A DNA stretch of 64,000 nt from Blastomussa wellsi (GCA_947652115.1 OX393561.1:42690113-42754112), one strand, 5' to 3'; positions 51,095 to 63,336 are shown, numbered from the stretch's first letter. Made by a program: numbers and translations. The notes: generated from the sequence alone by a model not told the origin.

Positions 51095-51866
51095 TCCAAG
51101 CTAACAGTCACGCCACCATTGTAATTTTTTGTAACAATCGTGGGTAGAATATACCTGAGACTGAGTTACAAGCTAACAGTCACGCCACCATTTTAACTTT
51201 GTAACATTCGTGGGTAGAATATACCTGAGAGTTACAAGCTAACAGTCACGCCATCAAATTAACTTTGTGACCATCGTGGGTAGAATATACCTGAGAGTTA
51301 CAAGCTAACAGTCACGCCACCATTGTAATTTTTGTAACAATCGTGGGTAGAATATACCTGAGAGTTACATGCTAACAGTCACGCCACCATTTCAACTTTG
51401 TAACAATCGTGGGTAGAATATACCTGAAAGTTACAAGCTAACAGTCACGCCACCATTTTAACTTTGTAACAATCGTGGGTAGAATATACCTGAGAGTTAC
51501 ATGCTAACAGTCACGCCACCATTTCAACTTTGTAACGATCGTGGGTAGAATATACCTGAGAGTTACAAGCTTTACAGTCACACCACCATTGTAATTTTTG
51601 TAACAATCGTGGGTAGAATATACCTGAGAGTTACAAGCTAACAGTCACGCCCTTAATTTAACTTTGTAACGATCGTGGGTAGAATATACCTGAGAGTTAC
51701 AAGCTAACAGTCACGCCACCTCTGTAATTTTTTGTAACAATCGTGGGTAGAATATACCTGAGAGTTACAAGCTAACAGTCACGCCACCATTTTAACTTTG
51801 TAACAATCGTGGGTAGAATATACCTGAGAGTTACAAGCTAACAGTCACGCCACCATTGTAACTGTA
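51095..51866. repeat. Minisatellite, about 66-bp unit, 11-12 copies
   Basis: Each unit has gctaacagtcacgccacca, a variable ttttaactttgtaac part and aatcgtgggtagaatatacctgagagttac. Variants alternate between ttttaactttgtaac and ttgtaatttttgtaac. No open frame spans it. Confidence 0.92.
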
Positions 51867-53559
51867 TACAGTCATGGGTTTAAAGAACCATTTCTGACTT
51901 TGGAACATCGATAACTCTCTGTTTACGTCTGTGATCATCAGCTGAGCGGAAGTCTTCAAATTTAAGCGGCCGGAAGTAAGAACTTTTTTTTTATGTCGCA
52001 GTTATAAACGCACTAATGTACCACAACAAGCGATGCTTAACTGGTGTTACTTTCCTGGATTTCTTTTGTTTTCACTGCAAAATTATGCATTAAAGTCATT
52101 TTCCTTTTCAAGACTACCGCAGAAAGAAAGCAAAACGGAAAAATGAAAAGAAACAAATAATAAAGGTGAAACAAGCAAGAATCGGAAAGCTTTCCATACC
52201 AGTTCTTCCATTTAACATTTTTTTATAGTGCTTATTTGCTGAAAGTTTCATCGCAACTGTGAAATCGCAATTTCTGCTTGTCGCAATAGAATAAAATTGA
52301 AATCGGACGCGAGTTGTTTTGAAAACGCGAAAAATTTTCATTGTTCGTGCCGAAAACGGCGAAACCGCATCAATTTTATAAGTCATAAAACAGTAATGAA
52401 TTGTGGCTAGTTTGCGAGGAGTAAACAGATCTTAATTAACACGGTGGACATGGTGCGGAAAGCGAAAAGTAAAGATATAAATAGTCTCGAAAGATGTGAA
52501 AGCGTGGCTCAGATCAGATCAGATCAGACCTAACCTGCGATCATGCCCTCTCCCATAAAAAAAAACGCCTGATCGCAGCTTAGATCAGACCCAGATCAGA
52601 TCTTCACTTTTAAACGCGCCAAGACTAATCATTCCAAAACAATAATGAAATAAAATAATAAAATAAACCGGCCAACCAGGCTCGCGTCTATTCCTAGAAC
52701 GATGTGTAATTACATGTATTGTTCATTTGCAAGGCTTAATTCACAACGTGAAATTTACATCCAACTCTAAATTCAAACCGTGATATTTGTTCTCGTAATC
52801 GATAAAGTGAAAGATCAGTGTGTCAGATTAATTGACATGTGGTTTGGGATCCTGTGGTTCTTTGACACCTTCGGTTCATCTCTCCAGGTAAAAATATTTT
52901 AGGAATGTGCCCTTACGTTCCAAATTCTTTGAAGTGCCGCCGGCAGCCGTGCCAAAATTTTGGGGGTTGCGGCTCCTCGTGTCATCTTGTTTTGCGTGAT
53001 TTAATTACGTCTTTGTATCCAGCTCTGTGGTTGGTTTTGAACAGATGAAACTTCTGTCAGTTATTTTGACGCGTTAACAGGCATGATATGCATGCCACGC
53101 TAAAATCAAATTTCGGTGGTTTTACGCCTTCCGAGTGTATCAGTCTCAACAGGAATCACCGGGCCTTATTCGTAAAGCGTCAAAAGGAAAATATGTTTAC
53201 GCCTGATTCGATTTTGCAAGGGGATAAAAAGGACCCTCCTTAATTTTGAAGTACTTAGTGTATTTGCTCTCGAAATATATCTATTTAATGCAAAGATAAA
53301 AGTAAAATTATTATTATTCGAAGTCAACTTAAACAAACAGCAACTACAGTAGGCGTAGAAATTTATTTTAGGTGATGCAGGACAGGGAATTTGACGTTTA
53401 GTAATTCACTGATACCAATGCAATTAATGAAACCCTTATAGGTTTCTTAAAGTGTCCGCCAGTTTCAATTCATTTTATTCATAGTTCGAAACTTCTCCAC
53501 CACCTTCGTACCGTTTGAAAAACTTTACCTAAATTTTTCGAAATCGTCATTTCCAATCC

Positions 53560-53705
53560 GTTTCAATCTTCTCCATCCTCAGCTATCCTTGTTACCTTTT
53601 GGTTTAGGATCACTCCTTTGGTGTTTTTCGTCCTTAGCAAAGTATTATTTTTAGGTTTCCTACATTTTAAGGGTAATTTAGGTTGTCGAAGAAATGACTC
53701 AAAAT
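53560..53705. repeat. Dispersed repeat, second copy of 4818-4960
   Basis: Shares cgtttcaatcttctccatc, ccttggttacc-type and ttttggtttagNatcac segments with the copy at 4818. Confidence 0.5.
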
Positions 53706-53817
53706 ATCGTGACGTAGCTCCCTTAATCTAGACTTGGAGACGAGGGGTGGCTCCAACTTAAGGCTGTTGAAAGAGAATTTAAAAGCAAAAAAAGCTGAAG
53801 GCAACTTTTGGGAGGCG

Positions 53818-54110
53818 CAGTGGCTTAATAGTTGGTGCGTTCAGTGGACTCTGGATCGGACGGTCCTGGTTCGAACCCTTGCCAGGACACTGCGTTGTGT
53901 TCTTGGCCAAGGCACTTTACTCTTACAGTGCCTCCCTTCACTAAGGTGTATAGATGGGTACCGGCGAATTTACTGCTGGTGGATAACCCTGCGATGGACT
54001 AGCATCCCATCCAGGGGGAGAAGAAATTCTCCCTGTCGATTAATGTTACAGAAACTGGGATAAACTCCGGCCTGATGGGCCACTAGGCTCGTATGCAGAC
54101 TTTACCTTAC
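53818..54110 (+). repeat. tRNA-derived SINE, about 290 bp
   Basis: tRNA-like head: A box ggcgcagtggcttaatagtt, B box ggtcctggttcgaaccctt. Body: gtgttcttggccaaggcact, atgggtaccggcgaattta, ccctgcgatggactagcatc, ctgatgggccactaggctcg. The body is a widespread cnidarian/invertebrate SINE type. The open frame at 53734-54063 lies in it and is not a gene. Confidence 0.8.
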
Positions 54111-54239
54111 CAACTTTTCGGGGTCATGCTCATGTATCCAGTATTCGGCATTGTTACCCATATTGGAAAGAGTTTTATCATAACGCAATCAAATAATCTT
54201 CAATAGCGCTCTTGAACAAGTTACTTGCACAGGCAATAG

Positions 54240-54420
54240 TAGCTAGTATTTGTGGTAGCATGCAAGCAGGCTCACGTTTGGTGCGGAGGCAGCGAAGCTG
54301 CGAGAGGCGAACGGCCGGCGATGACGCGTCGCTCGCATACTCGGTCTTCGCCCGCTTGTTCGCGTCTTTGACTGAAAGGCGAGCATGCTCGCAGCCTATT
54401 TTCGTGGAAACAGTAGAAAG
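54240..54420. repeat. Palindromic GC-rich patch
   Basis: Contains gcagcgaagctgcgagaggc and ggcgagcatgctcgcagcc-type inverted motifs and charged frames on both strands. Probably an old MITE; no boundaries can be set. Confidence 0.35.
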
Positions 54421-54747
54421 TTCCATGTTTATCGACAGCTTTCATTTGAAGATACAGCATTTCAGTTTGCGGTCAAATTCTTGAATGGCACGTTTCTTCG
54501 CAGACTTAATTCAGAAGAGTACTTTTGTTAAAAAGTTTTAAAAGTTTCGTCTTGGGTCTTAAATGGGCAAACGACAACGTATGGGATGTATTTCCAAGCG
54601 AGAAACGCCTGGGTTAAGAAATGTTTCCATTAGATCCCGCATACGAAACACGCCAGAGGAGTTACTGAGCTGAGGTCAAGAAAACACAACCGAGAAATAA
54701 TCAAAAGTTATTTTTATGGTACGATATTATGTTATATTATATATGGG

Positions 54748-54870
54748 ATATTCACAAAGCGTGAGGTCAAGATGGCCACATTCCGAGACGAAGTCGAGGT
54801 CCATAAAGACGCAGAAAAAGGGGCGAGGACAATATCCAGCCATCTTGACCGATCAAGCTTGGTCAATATT
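54748..54870. mobile_element. MITE, ends aaagcgtgaggtcaagatgg / ccatcttgacc...cttggt (copy 1)
   Basis: Inverted ends around gcgtgaggtcaagatggc and ccatcttgaccgatcaagct, with gaggtccataaagacgcag inside. The second copy is at 59825-59953; both follow gttatattatatatgg. Confidence 0.75.
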
Positions 54871-55444
54871 GGGAAGCTGAGATAGTTCATATATCGTAAC
54901 AGTCACGACAGTTCGACAAGGAAGTGTACACACGAACAAGTTTCGGTACGTTGCAGTCGGGCTCTAGTCGTCCAATAGGGACCTTCTTCCAAAAAACTCG
55001 AAGACAAAGAAGATTCTGAGCGAAGATAAAATAAAATGTATTCATACCTCGAATGAAATGTGCCTTCTTTGTCATACATGTTTTATTCCGCACTATCATG
55101 GACTAAGTGACCTGGTACTACGTTTCACTTCCAGTTAAGTTTAATATCCCGTCGGGGTGAGCCGCGATGACTATATTATAAAGAAAACGGTTGTCGGATT
55201 TCGATCTTTTTTTCATTTTTTTTTTTGGCTGTTTCGTTTCGCCGTTTCGGTGTTTCGTTTTGCTGTTAGGTGGTTTAGTAATGCCCACATTCTTGGTTAT
55301 ATAATCTTTAAAATGATGTATAGACTTGGCACTTCCCTCAAATTACGCGCGCGTGAGGATGGTTTTTCGCGAAGCACCCAAAGTAACCTTAAGGGAGGGA
55401 AGCCCCAATGGCATGCTCTTTTTTCGACAGTGGGCCTCCTCCAG

Positions 55445-56305
55445 ATCTCATCATCATCATCATCATAAGCTTTATTTATACACGGTATTAAATTCATATT
55501 TACAAAATAAGCTCTTCCATCGAGCCGTGTCTAGCCAAGATATATAATACAAATATAATACAACTTAAACTAATATTAATACTAAAACAAGTACTACTAC
55601 CTATGATATTTATAATAAAAACTATGTAGTTCTAAGTAAAAACATCATTTGAATTATAAGTTATAGCTATGTCGGCAAGGATTCCAGTAAGATTGGACTG
55701 GGTTTTGGTTGTAGTTGGAAGGCTGTTCCATAGTGTAGCATAGTGCAGGTTACGTTTTCCAGCCTCAGGGAGTGGTATGGGAATAAGGAAATTATGAGCG
55801 GAGCCCCTCTAGTTATAGGTGTAAATTAAACTTGCGATGTTGATTGAAAAAGTTCATGAAGGCGAACTGGAGAGTGGTCATTGACCACCTTATACATAGT
55901 AACCGCTAACTGTTGTACACTTTTTTTCAAGCGTATCCCAGCCAAGGTCATGTAGTAAGCAGGAAGATGGCGTCACATAATCAGAGTTTGTAATACGAGC
56001 AGCCCTATTTTGTAGCTTCTGGGGTCTCTGGGATTGGCATTTTCCGATACAACCCCATACTGGCCTACAATGATCGAAATATGGGACAACAAGGGCATTG
56101 TACATGTTAATTAAGGTATCCTGCGGTACTAAGGCCCTAGCCCGCTTCAGAATTGCCAGGCCAGCTAACACTTTTTAAACAATCTGATCAATTTGAGAGT
56201 GCCACGTTAGAGAGTCATCAATTTCGACCCCTAGGTATCTGTGGGTTTTGACTCTATCTACAGAATACTCATTTATTCTTACATCAGGTTGATGAGCTAA
56301 GTGCG
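55445..56305 (-). mobile_element. LINE fragment (3' end of ORF2 plus tail)
   Basis: On the minus strand: RYLGVEIDDSLTWHSQIDQI, a stop, then LAILKRARALVPQDTLINMY and NALVVPYFDHCRPVWG followed by KLQNRAARI. These are the thumb/C-terminal motifs of CR1/RTE/jockey-type reverse transcriptases. The 3' end is a (ATG)n-type microsatellite (catcatcatcatcat at 55449). The 5' break lies 10 bp beyond the GPCR copy 2 stop codon. Confidence 0.75.
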
Positions 56306-56314
56306 TTAAAGATC

Positions 56315-57193
56315 TTACTGCTGAAAAGCGTGGAGAGGAAGAACCCGTGCTTGTTTTTGTTCAGACGTTTTGCAAAACAACGTCTTCACTGTTCGTTTGA
56401 CTTCTGGTATTCTAACTGCGTATAACAATGGATTAACAAGAGAATTGACTCCTAATAACAGGATAACGAAACAAGTTAAGTGCGACGGATAGGAAATGAA
56501 AATCTTCGTTGTGTACAAGAGGAATGATTGTACAATGTAAGGCACCCACATCATCAAGGACGCAAACGTTACAATAAAAAGCGTCACTGTTAATCGTCTT
56601 TCCCTGCCAGCCACGGCATGATGACGAGGCTGGGGGCTGCACTTGACTTTTATAGAAATTAGAGAATAAGAGAAAACTATTATAATGACGCAGGCTGACA
56701 TAAATGTGGACATGGCGTTAAAAGGTCCCTCCAGTGAGTAGTTGAGAGGGATACTGAGGGACACAATTGAAACTAATGCAGCTATTAAGTAACTAACTGC
56801 AATAATTACCCAGTAAACCCATTTCTTGATTAAGCGATGCCTAAATGGACGCACTGTAGCGTGTAGCCTTTCTAAAGAAATGATTGTAATATTTATAAGA
56901 GAGGAGACAGCGAATGTCAGACCGATTATTTGCGCGAACGGGTACTGTTCCCACCATTTCAATGAACCTTTCCAAAGCTTACAGTACAGTCCAAGTTCAT
57001 ACACAGTCCAAAGTCCAGTCAATCCAAGCAGCATGTCCACCAAGGCCAGGTTTAAAAGCAAATACGTGCTGCGCTTGCGCAGTTTACATTTCTTCATGAA
57101 GGCAATGGCCGCGATGGCGTTGAATGTTCCTATGGCAACATGTGCAATGACGTAGATTACAGACCACATGATGCACTCACTTGACGAAAGCAT
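56315..57193 (-). CDS. Rhodopsin-class (class A) GPCR, copy 2, intronless
   Basis: 292 codons, about 92 per cent identical to copy 1 (some 22 differences by eye, concentrated in TM4-TM5 and the outer ends of TM6/TM7). Same landmarks: SLERLHATVRP, MMWVPY, NPLLY. Changes such as R91G, I163T, W226L, N233I and D243V fall at outward-facing positions, where ligand contacts are expected. No stop or frameshift, so both copies appear functional. Its downstream side is cut by the LINE fragment, 10 bp after the stop. Confidence 0.88.
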   Translation of the reverse strand: MLSSSECIMWSVIYVIAHVAIGTFNAIAAIAFMKKCKLRKRSTYLLLNLALVDMLLGLTGLWTVYELGLYCKLWKGSLKWWEQYPFAQIIGLTFAVSSLINITIISLERLHATVRPFRHRLIKKWVYWVIIAVSYLIAALVSIVSLSIPLNYSLEGPFNAMSTFMSACVIIIVFSYSLISIKVKCSPQPRHHAVAGRERRLTVTLFIVTFASLMMWVPYIVQSFLLYTTKIFISYPSHLTCFVILLLGVNSLVNPLLYAVRIPEVKRTVKTLFCKTSEQKQARVLPLHAFQQ

Positions 57194-57387
57194 GTTAGCA
57201 CCTCTCTTCGTTCGCCTTTGCTGTGTGATTACTCGTCCTCTATATTTGTTTTAAATAATGCAGACTTTTTTGTTGCCACCTGTCTGGTGAAATAAAACAT
57301 TTTTCTTTAAGGTAACTGTAGTGTATTGGGACCCAGATTCCCTCCAGGTGTAGTGTAATATATTAGAACCCAGATCCTCTTGGTAGG

Positions 57388-57732
57388 AGCGAGCCATTCT
57401 CGCCCCCATAGCCCTTTTCGTTTTTCTTAGCCGGCAGGGTCTTGGCACGAGAAACGAAGGGCTCTGGAGACAGGATTTCCAGTCCGAGATTTTATTACTT
57501 AAGGACTTCATGTATATTGCATTGATGTTTCTACATGTTGGTGTTGTAATAAGGAGGACGGCGGACATTTTGACTTTCGTTTAAGATTTCTTTGTTCTCA
57601 ACAGCCAATAAAAAATTTGAAATTCGAATTTTTTTTAATTCGTATGTCCCCAGAGCCCTTAGTTTTTCGTGCCAAGGCCCTGCCGGCTAAGAGAAACGAA
57701 AAGGGCTACGGGGACGAGAATGGGAGCGAGCA
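57388..57732. mobile_element. MITE with about 85-bp inverted ends, private to duplication unit 2
   Basis: Left: gagcgagccattctcgcccc, tagcccttttcgtttttctt, gccggcagggtcttggcacg. Right: the complements in reverse order (cgtgccaaggccctgccggc, cgaaaagggcta, gggacgagaatgggagcgag). Boundaries are approximate. Confidence 0.7.
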
Positions 57733-58431
57733 CGAGCTTTCATAACGGAATAGTTATCGTTGTTGTTATGGTTCAATCCGGTTCAACGTTCGGGACACAA
57801 CAGTAATGCTTCAGAATATAAAAGTATATACATTTAATTTTGCTAATACGGTTTTGATATTATTGTGTTAAACACGTTTTATCCGCCAATCGCATCGGGC
57901 AGTTTTATTCAACTACAGTTCAGTGAAATAAAAACACCTCATGATATAAGCAATGCAAGCTTCACAAGACCATTCAAGCGCATCTTTTAACCTACCCTAT
58001 AATCAGGCTCCTGTTGTAACACAAGGACTCTTCATCTCTCGGTAAAAAGTCCGCAACTCCTGGATTCCTGCAACAACCTGCATCGTAAATTAATTCTAAG
58101 TGCAGGTCTGCAGGCCCGCTCAATGTGACATCAACTGGAATTTACGACCTCTCTGACTACTTTCGAACTTTTTTTAAGTGTTTTCATATCAAGATTAAAC
58201 TATTTCTGGGAATCAACGTCACCTTACATAAATTTCTTTATAGTTTTCTTTCGTGTAACTAGAGAGAATAAATTAGTTTCAGTGCTTCTATCTCACAAGC
58301 TGAGTAAACAAAATCAAACATTCTTTGGTCTCGTTGAAAGTATTTACCTGTTTTTGTATACTCGACTTAATGCTGAGTGAAGTCGCATTTCTGTTAGAAA
58401 CAGGACGTGGACAGCCTGATCTAATCCACCG

Positions 58432-58674
58432 TAAGCAAAAAGATCTCGACTGGTACACTTACCTATAATGCTTTGCGCGCGAAACCCGTAAAAAGAGCGT
58501 ATAAAAACACAAAGATAAGTTGTAAGTCATTCAAACTCGGCAAGAGCAATGTTTTTAGTACAAGGAACGACTTCCGTTAAACCATACCTTTCTATACGCC
58601 CAGTGGGCTTTGTTTGGATCGCAAGGTATTGGGGTAAAATGTACAGCCGCCATCTTTTTTCTTACGGTGGATTG
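58432..58674. mobile_element. MITE copy 2 (family of 38865-39121), inserted in duplication unit 2
   Basis: Starts taatccaccgtaagcaaaaa and ends tttcttacggtggattg. The matching position of unit 1 (about 49465, gcctgatgtaattgcat) has no insert, so this element came after the duplication. Confidence 0.75.
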
Positions 58675-59524
58675 CATTCGAACCTCTGTCTTCGGAACTC
58701 GTTGGAAAGAGGAAGTTAAATATAATTTTATCACTGAAAAATAATTGCGGAAAGTGTGAAATGACGTCACGAGTGCCCGGGGCTCTGAAACGTATAATCT
58801 TCTGTCCCCTTCAATGATATAAGCAATTCAATTAATAATATATCAAACACGAGAAATAGTGTCTCAGACCAAACTCCGAGAAGAGAGTTGAAAATACGAC
58901 ATAGAGGAGTATTTTTGACGAACCTTAACACCGAGTATCCAAACTTCCTTATTCAAACTTTAAGAATCATTAATTAGTTTGAGACCTCTAAATTTAGGAA
59001 TAACTTTAGTGTTTGAGATAATACTAAATTCATTACGTTAACGCAATTTAAACTAATTACAATTCGGTGATTTCCAGGAACGATCCTGCCCAAATACTAC
59101 TTTCTAGTTGTTTCAGTACTCCAACGAAGCTGAAAAACAAGCTCATATTTCACGCGTTCTGTCTCAAGCCTTCCACTGACGTCCGTCCCTGTCCCTTATA
59201 CTTTTTACGTGAAGCGTGAGTCGAATTATTCATTTTACAGTGAAACGTGATTTAAGCGTTTATTTTTTCGTGATACGTGATTCCCAATTTTAAGAACTTT
59301 TCATCTCTCTCGAGTCTAGCTAGGCTCGATTTCCAGCCGTTTTGTGAGCCCGCGTTCCTTGCCCCACACCAAGCGAGAAACGCCTGGGTTAAGAAATGTT
59401 TCCATTAGATCTCGCATACGAAATACGCCAGAGGAGTTACTGAGCTGAGCTTATTTAAATCAACATTTGACTTTAGCCTACTTATTAAAAGATTACTTAG
59501 GTCAATGAAAACACAAAATATTCA

Positions 59525-59637
59525 ACAATTACTCCACGAGCGCGCGTTGGATATGAAATGGTAGATAGCCAACGAGGCGCGTAGCGCCGAGTTGGCAATA
59601 ACCATCTCATATCCAACAAGAGCGAGTGGAGTAATTG
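59525..59637. mobile_element. Hairpin MITE, ends caattactccac / gtggagtaattg
   Basis: 113-bp palindrome with inner arms gcgttggatatgaaatggt and accatctcatatccaacaag and a ggcgcgtagcgcc loop. Confidence 0.7.
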
Positions 59638-59719
59638 TTTCATTAAAAACGCCCAAAAATATTGTACAGACATTGCGAAAAATTCATTCTTTCACGAGTA
59701 CGCCTACCATATTTGAAGG

Positions 59720-59800
59720 CCAATGGTATATGAGCTCATATACCATTGCCTCTGAACCAATCAAAACTCGGGAAATGCAATATACCATGGCTAGTTTTTA
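59720..59800. repeat. Inverted repeat around gagctcatatacc, partner of 40050-40125
   Basis: ccaatggtatatgagctcat, then tgaaccaatcaaaactcggg and tataccatggctag. The copy at 40050-40125 is in opposite orientation. Confidence 0.55.
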
Positions 59801-59824
59801 ATAATATGTTATATTATATATGGG

Positions 59825-59953
59825 TTATTGACCAAGCGTGAGGTCAAGATGGCATGCAAGAGACCGAGACGAGGTCGAGGTCCATAAAGACAAAAAAAAA
59901 GAAAGAACGAGACCAATATCCAGCCATCTTGACCGAACAAGCTTGGTCAATAA
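59825..59953. mobile_element. MITE copy 2 (family of 54748-54870)
   Basis: ttattgaccaagcgtgaggt at the left and accgaacaagcttggtcaat at the right; inner gaggtccataaagacaaaaa. Confidence 0.75.
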
Positions 59954-60055
59954 ATGATTCATTATATGGGATATAACACCAAGAAATGATCTTTGTACTT
60001 CGGGACAAAGCGCGTAATCCCGAGCGAGCAAGATAGCTCCAGCTTGACCGCTCGG

Positions 60056-60400
60056 TAGCCAATCACAGAGCGAGATTTGGTTCATCTTGCCCGCTCACGG
60101 AGCTAGTCATGTAATAAGTTGTGTTACGTTACAATAAATGTTACACACGGAAGAAAATTATGATTCCTGTTAGCCAATCACAGAGCGGGATTTGGTTCAT
60201 CTTGCCCGCTCACGGAGCTAGTCATGTAATAAGTTGCGTTACGTTACAATAAATGTTACACACGGAAGAAAATTATGATTCCTGTTAGCCAATCACAGAG
60301 CGGGATTTTGTTCATCTTGCCCGCTCACGGAGCTAGTCATGTAATAAGTTACGTTACGTTACAAAAAATGTTACACACGGAAGAAAATTATGATTAATGT
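60056..60400. repeat. Three tandem copies of a 115-bp unit
   Basis: Units start at 60056, 60171 and 60286 with tagccaatcacagagcg and run to gaaaattatgattcctgt. They differ at only a few positions. Confidence 0.92.
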
Positions 60401-60619
60401 TAGAGGCCTGTACCGTGGAAATTTATGGAAATTCCTCAGAATCTTTTCTGTTTTTTGCTTAAAGTCCTCGATCTAAATGTTACAAATGTGCTAACTTTTG
60501 CATTATACCTGACCTACTTTCGCAATTTCGACAGAGCGTTTTCTCCACGTTTCTCTGTTGCACAGCATACAAACAAGCGTTCCGGGTTAAAAATTAAAAA
60601 AAACATACAAAGTTCCATC

Positions 60620-61936
60620 TTAGCGCCACGTTAGACACCAAAACATGAGCCAGTTCGGTAAAACACCAAGACACGTCATAGCAAAGGACCACGTGCCCAA
60701 CATCCGGGCTTCCCTGATTGATGAGGTCACCGATTCATAAACAGTGGTTAGAGTCGACGAGAGTATGGAAGTGATGTCAGCGTCACTTTCTGAAACTAAT
60801 GCATTGTATGCTAGCGAAAGAAGGAAAAGAATCACCGGCGGCGACACCAAAAGTAGCAGGAAAGCTTGAATGGTACGACGAGTTCTGCAACCACAAAGAA
60901 ACGGGAATGTCGTGTTAAAGTTTAGTTTATAGTGTTGCTGACTGGAGTCTTGCACCCCTTTCGGATAAGTCGGAAGGGCAAGTTAAAATACAAATAACGA
61001 GATAAAAAATACATATATTTTATTGGACGTTTTGTCGGTATTTTCAGGAGCTGTGTCGTATTTTGACGAGCCCTCCAAATTGTTGTCCTTGCGGGCGAGT
61101 TTCTAACCATTTCTATCGCGTAATATTTGTACTCGTTTGGGGTGTTATTTGTACTCTATACACTATAAAAGGCCTAACTACAAATTTGCTTTTTTGGTGT
61201 TATCATTATTTATGGCAAATAAAAAAGTTTTTACAAAAAAGGAATTTACATTAATTACATAGTAAAACTAATAAAAACAGACAATTTACATTAATTAGAT
61301 GCACAAAACTCCAATTACAAAAAGTTAAATTAGAGATTTTTTATTGGATAAAAATCTCTAACAAGAGATTTGTTATCCAACGATACCTTTCCTCAAATCC
61401 ATTCCCAACTCGGTTTTCCGTATGCGAGTTTAGTTCTGTGCATGCTTCCCTCCTAACGTTTTTAGTTTGGAAAAGCGGTGGTTACAACTAGAGAAGACAA
61501 ATCTGAAACGTATAGCCTACTGTTCAGTTCATAACTATAAAGATGCGACACTTGTTTTACTTCAACAGTGAAATAGTTCCATGGTTATTTGGATATTAGA
61601 CACTAGTCCAATAGACTATTGTTTTCTGTTGTTTAGTTTTTAGTTTTCGAACTCCTTTGCAAACCGTTTAAACTTCCACACCAGAATAACAAAATAGATT
61701 AGACAAAGGGGGCAGACTGGATAAACAGGATTAATCAAGAATATTCAACTCACCTGCTTAGCGAAGGCGTCACGAACAAGTACACGGGCACCTGGAACAT
61801 GGCAACAAAGAAGGCGAGAGAGAAGTTCATGGCGGCCATTGCTCCCATGAGAACCGAGAAGAGAATTAATGCTGAACACTTGAGCATAAAATGGCTTCTC
61901 GTGGTCACGTGATCAGGGACTATGTCACTTGAACAC
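60620..61936 (-). CDS. GPAA1: GPI transamidase component GAA1, last two exons
   Basis: Exon 61754-61936 (acceptor ttaattaag, donor AGCAG/GTGAGT) and last exon 60620-60884 (acceptor tttgtggttgcag). The phases fit: AG plus A makes Arg across the junction. Seen: a hydrophobic pair of helices (ALILFSVLMGAMAAMNFSLA), then LLLLVSPPVILFLLSLAYNA, a polar loop of about 40 residues, and the end GTWSFAMTCLGVLPNWLMFW followed by CLTWR. This matches the C-terminal membrane part of GAA1, including the final P-x-W-L-x-F-W pattern. GAA1 is an ER membrane subunit of the GPI transamidase that transfers proteins to GPI anchors. The other exons (about 480 residues) must lie upstream, beyond 61936; I found none up to the class C receptor start. 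Confidence 0.75.
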
Positions 61937-63336
61937 CTTAATTAAAACATGTCAAGAATGAGTCAGAAGTTGGGTAAGTCTGGGACAGTTTACTTTAAAG
62001 GGGCTGTAGCTTATAAAATAACTTTCTTGCGTATGGATAACTTTTATTTTTGACGGTATTTCAACGAGCATTCGTTTTATATTTTGCTAACATTCCCATC
62101 TGCAATGAGAACTTAGAGTTATATTTTTCTTTAATCTTCAAGAGTTATGTTAACTAAACTAACCTTTAAGCCTGTGGCCTTATATTTGGGGGGGGGAGGG
62201 GAGGAGGCGCTTACGTCGGGAGAATTGTTGGAGAATTACACATGCAATTTCAAGGAGCACCGATATTTTACAACAAGGTTAATTCCAAGATTGAGAATGC
62301 GTGGACGAAAAGCAACAAAAAAATTAACGTCTTCAAAATTCGAAAATGCATCCTATCCTGTGTTTGCGAGAGTGCAGCGACACTTTGGCGTGTACATCCT
62401 ATAAAAGATAGCAAACACAGCAACTCTCATTTGAGAACATTGTGTAGGCCTAGCGGAAATGCCACGTTTAAAAGGTTGGAAATACTTCACAGTCTCTTCT
62501 CAAGAAATTGCTTGAAAGCGAGCGATACGCGAGCACTGAACAAAGTTAATCCTATTCACCTGTTTGAAGGTTTATATTTACAGAAGGTAAATTATCGCTA
62601 AAAAGTACAGAACTGCAAGGCAGTTTGGACAAAATATAATCTGTCATTTTTAAGGCTTCCTTGCACAAAGCATAATGGAGTTTCTCAAGTAAAGTATTTA
62701 CTTAAAATCGCTAACAAAGGGATGTCCACTGAATTGACGGGTGGGTTAAAGCAAAAACAAAACAATAATCCCTCTCGACGAAATATAAAACAACAGTGGG
62801 CTTTTACCAGAAGAATTTATTCCATAATGATTTGTCAAAGCTGTGACAGAAACACTTCTAGTAGTAGCCTTAAAAAAACACACAACCAGGAAAGTTTGAG
62901 ACAAATAGACACCATGCATAAAAAGGGCACTTACTTCTTAATAAGCGAAAACCTCTGAAAATGTAAATATTTTATAGCCATGTCAAGAGAGGATATGTTT
63001 TATTAAGTTGGCAGGTCCTAATTTTATCCGTCTTCACCACTGGCGGTCACTTTTTGAAGAGAGTTGTGAATCGTGTTATTGCCGATCGAGGACAATTCAA
63101 AGAAACAAAGCTTAATATTTTTTTGCAATTGTTATCTTCGGCTCAGAGATATAATGCGAGAAGTCATTAGTGTTAGTGTTTAAATACTCCTTCTGATGAA
63201 AAATATCTATGTCAACACATTTTTGTCCTCGAACTTCCTTGAGAACCTACAATTAACTTTCGCTTTCACTCAAAACTGAAAACTGATCAACATCCATCCA
63301 TGTACTGACACAACTGAGAAAACGCGAAGTTATGCG
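61937..63336. other. No gene seen between GPAA1 exons and the class C receptor
   Basis: AT-rich, with a poly-G run at about 62187-62200 and unconvincing short frames at 62147-62601. It should include an intron of GPAA1 and the promoter of the receptor gene. Confidence 0.45.

Larger units (their letters stand above)
56300..59305. repeat. Segmental duplication unit 2
   Basis: Counterpart of 47500-50095 with two private insertions: a MITE-bearing block at about 57308-57803 and a MITE at 58432-58674. It lacks the 310-bp block of unit 1. Confidence 0.8.

Noticed and set aside
53734..54063. 109-codon plus-strand frame
   Set aside because: Lies in the tRNA-derived SINE.
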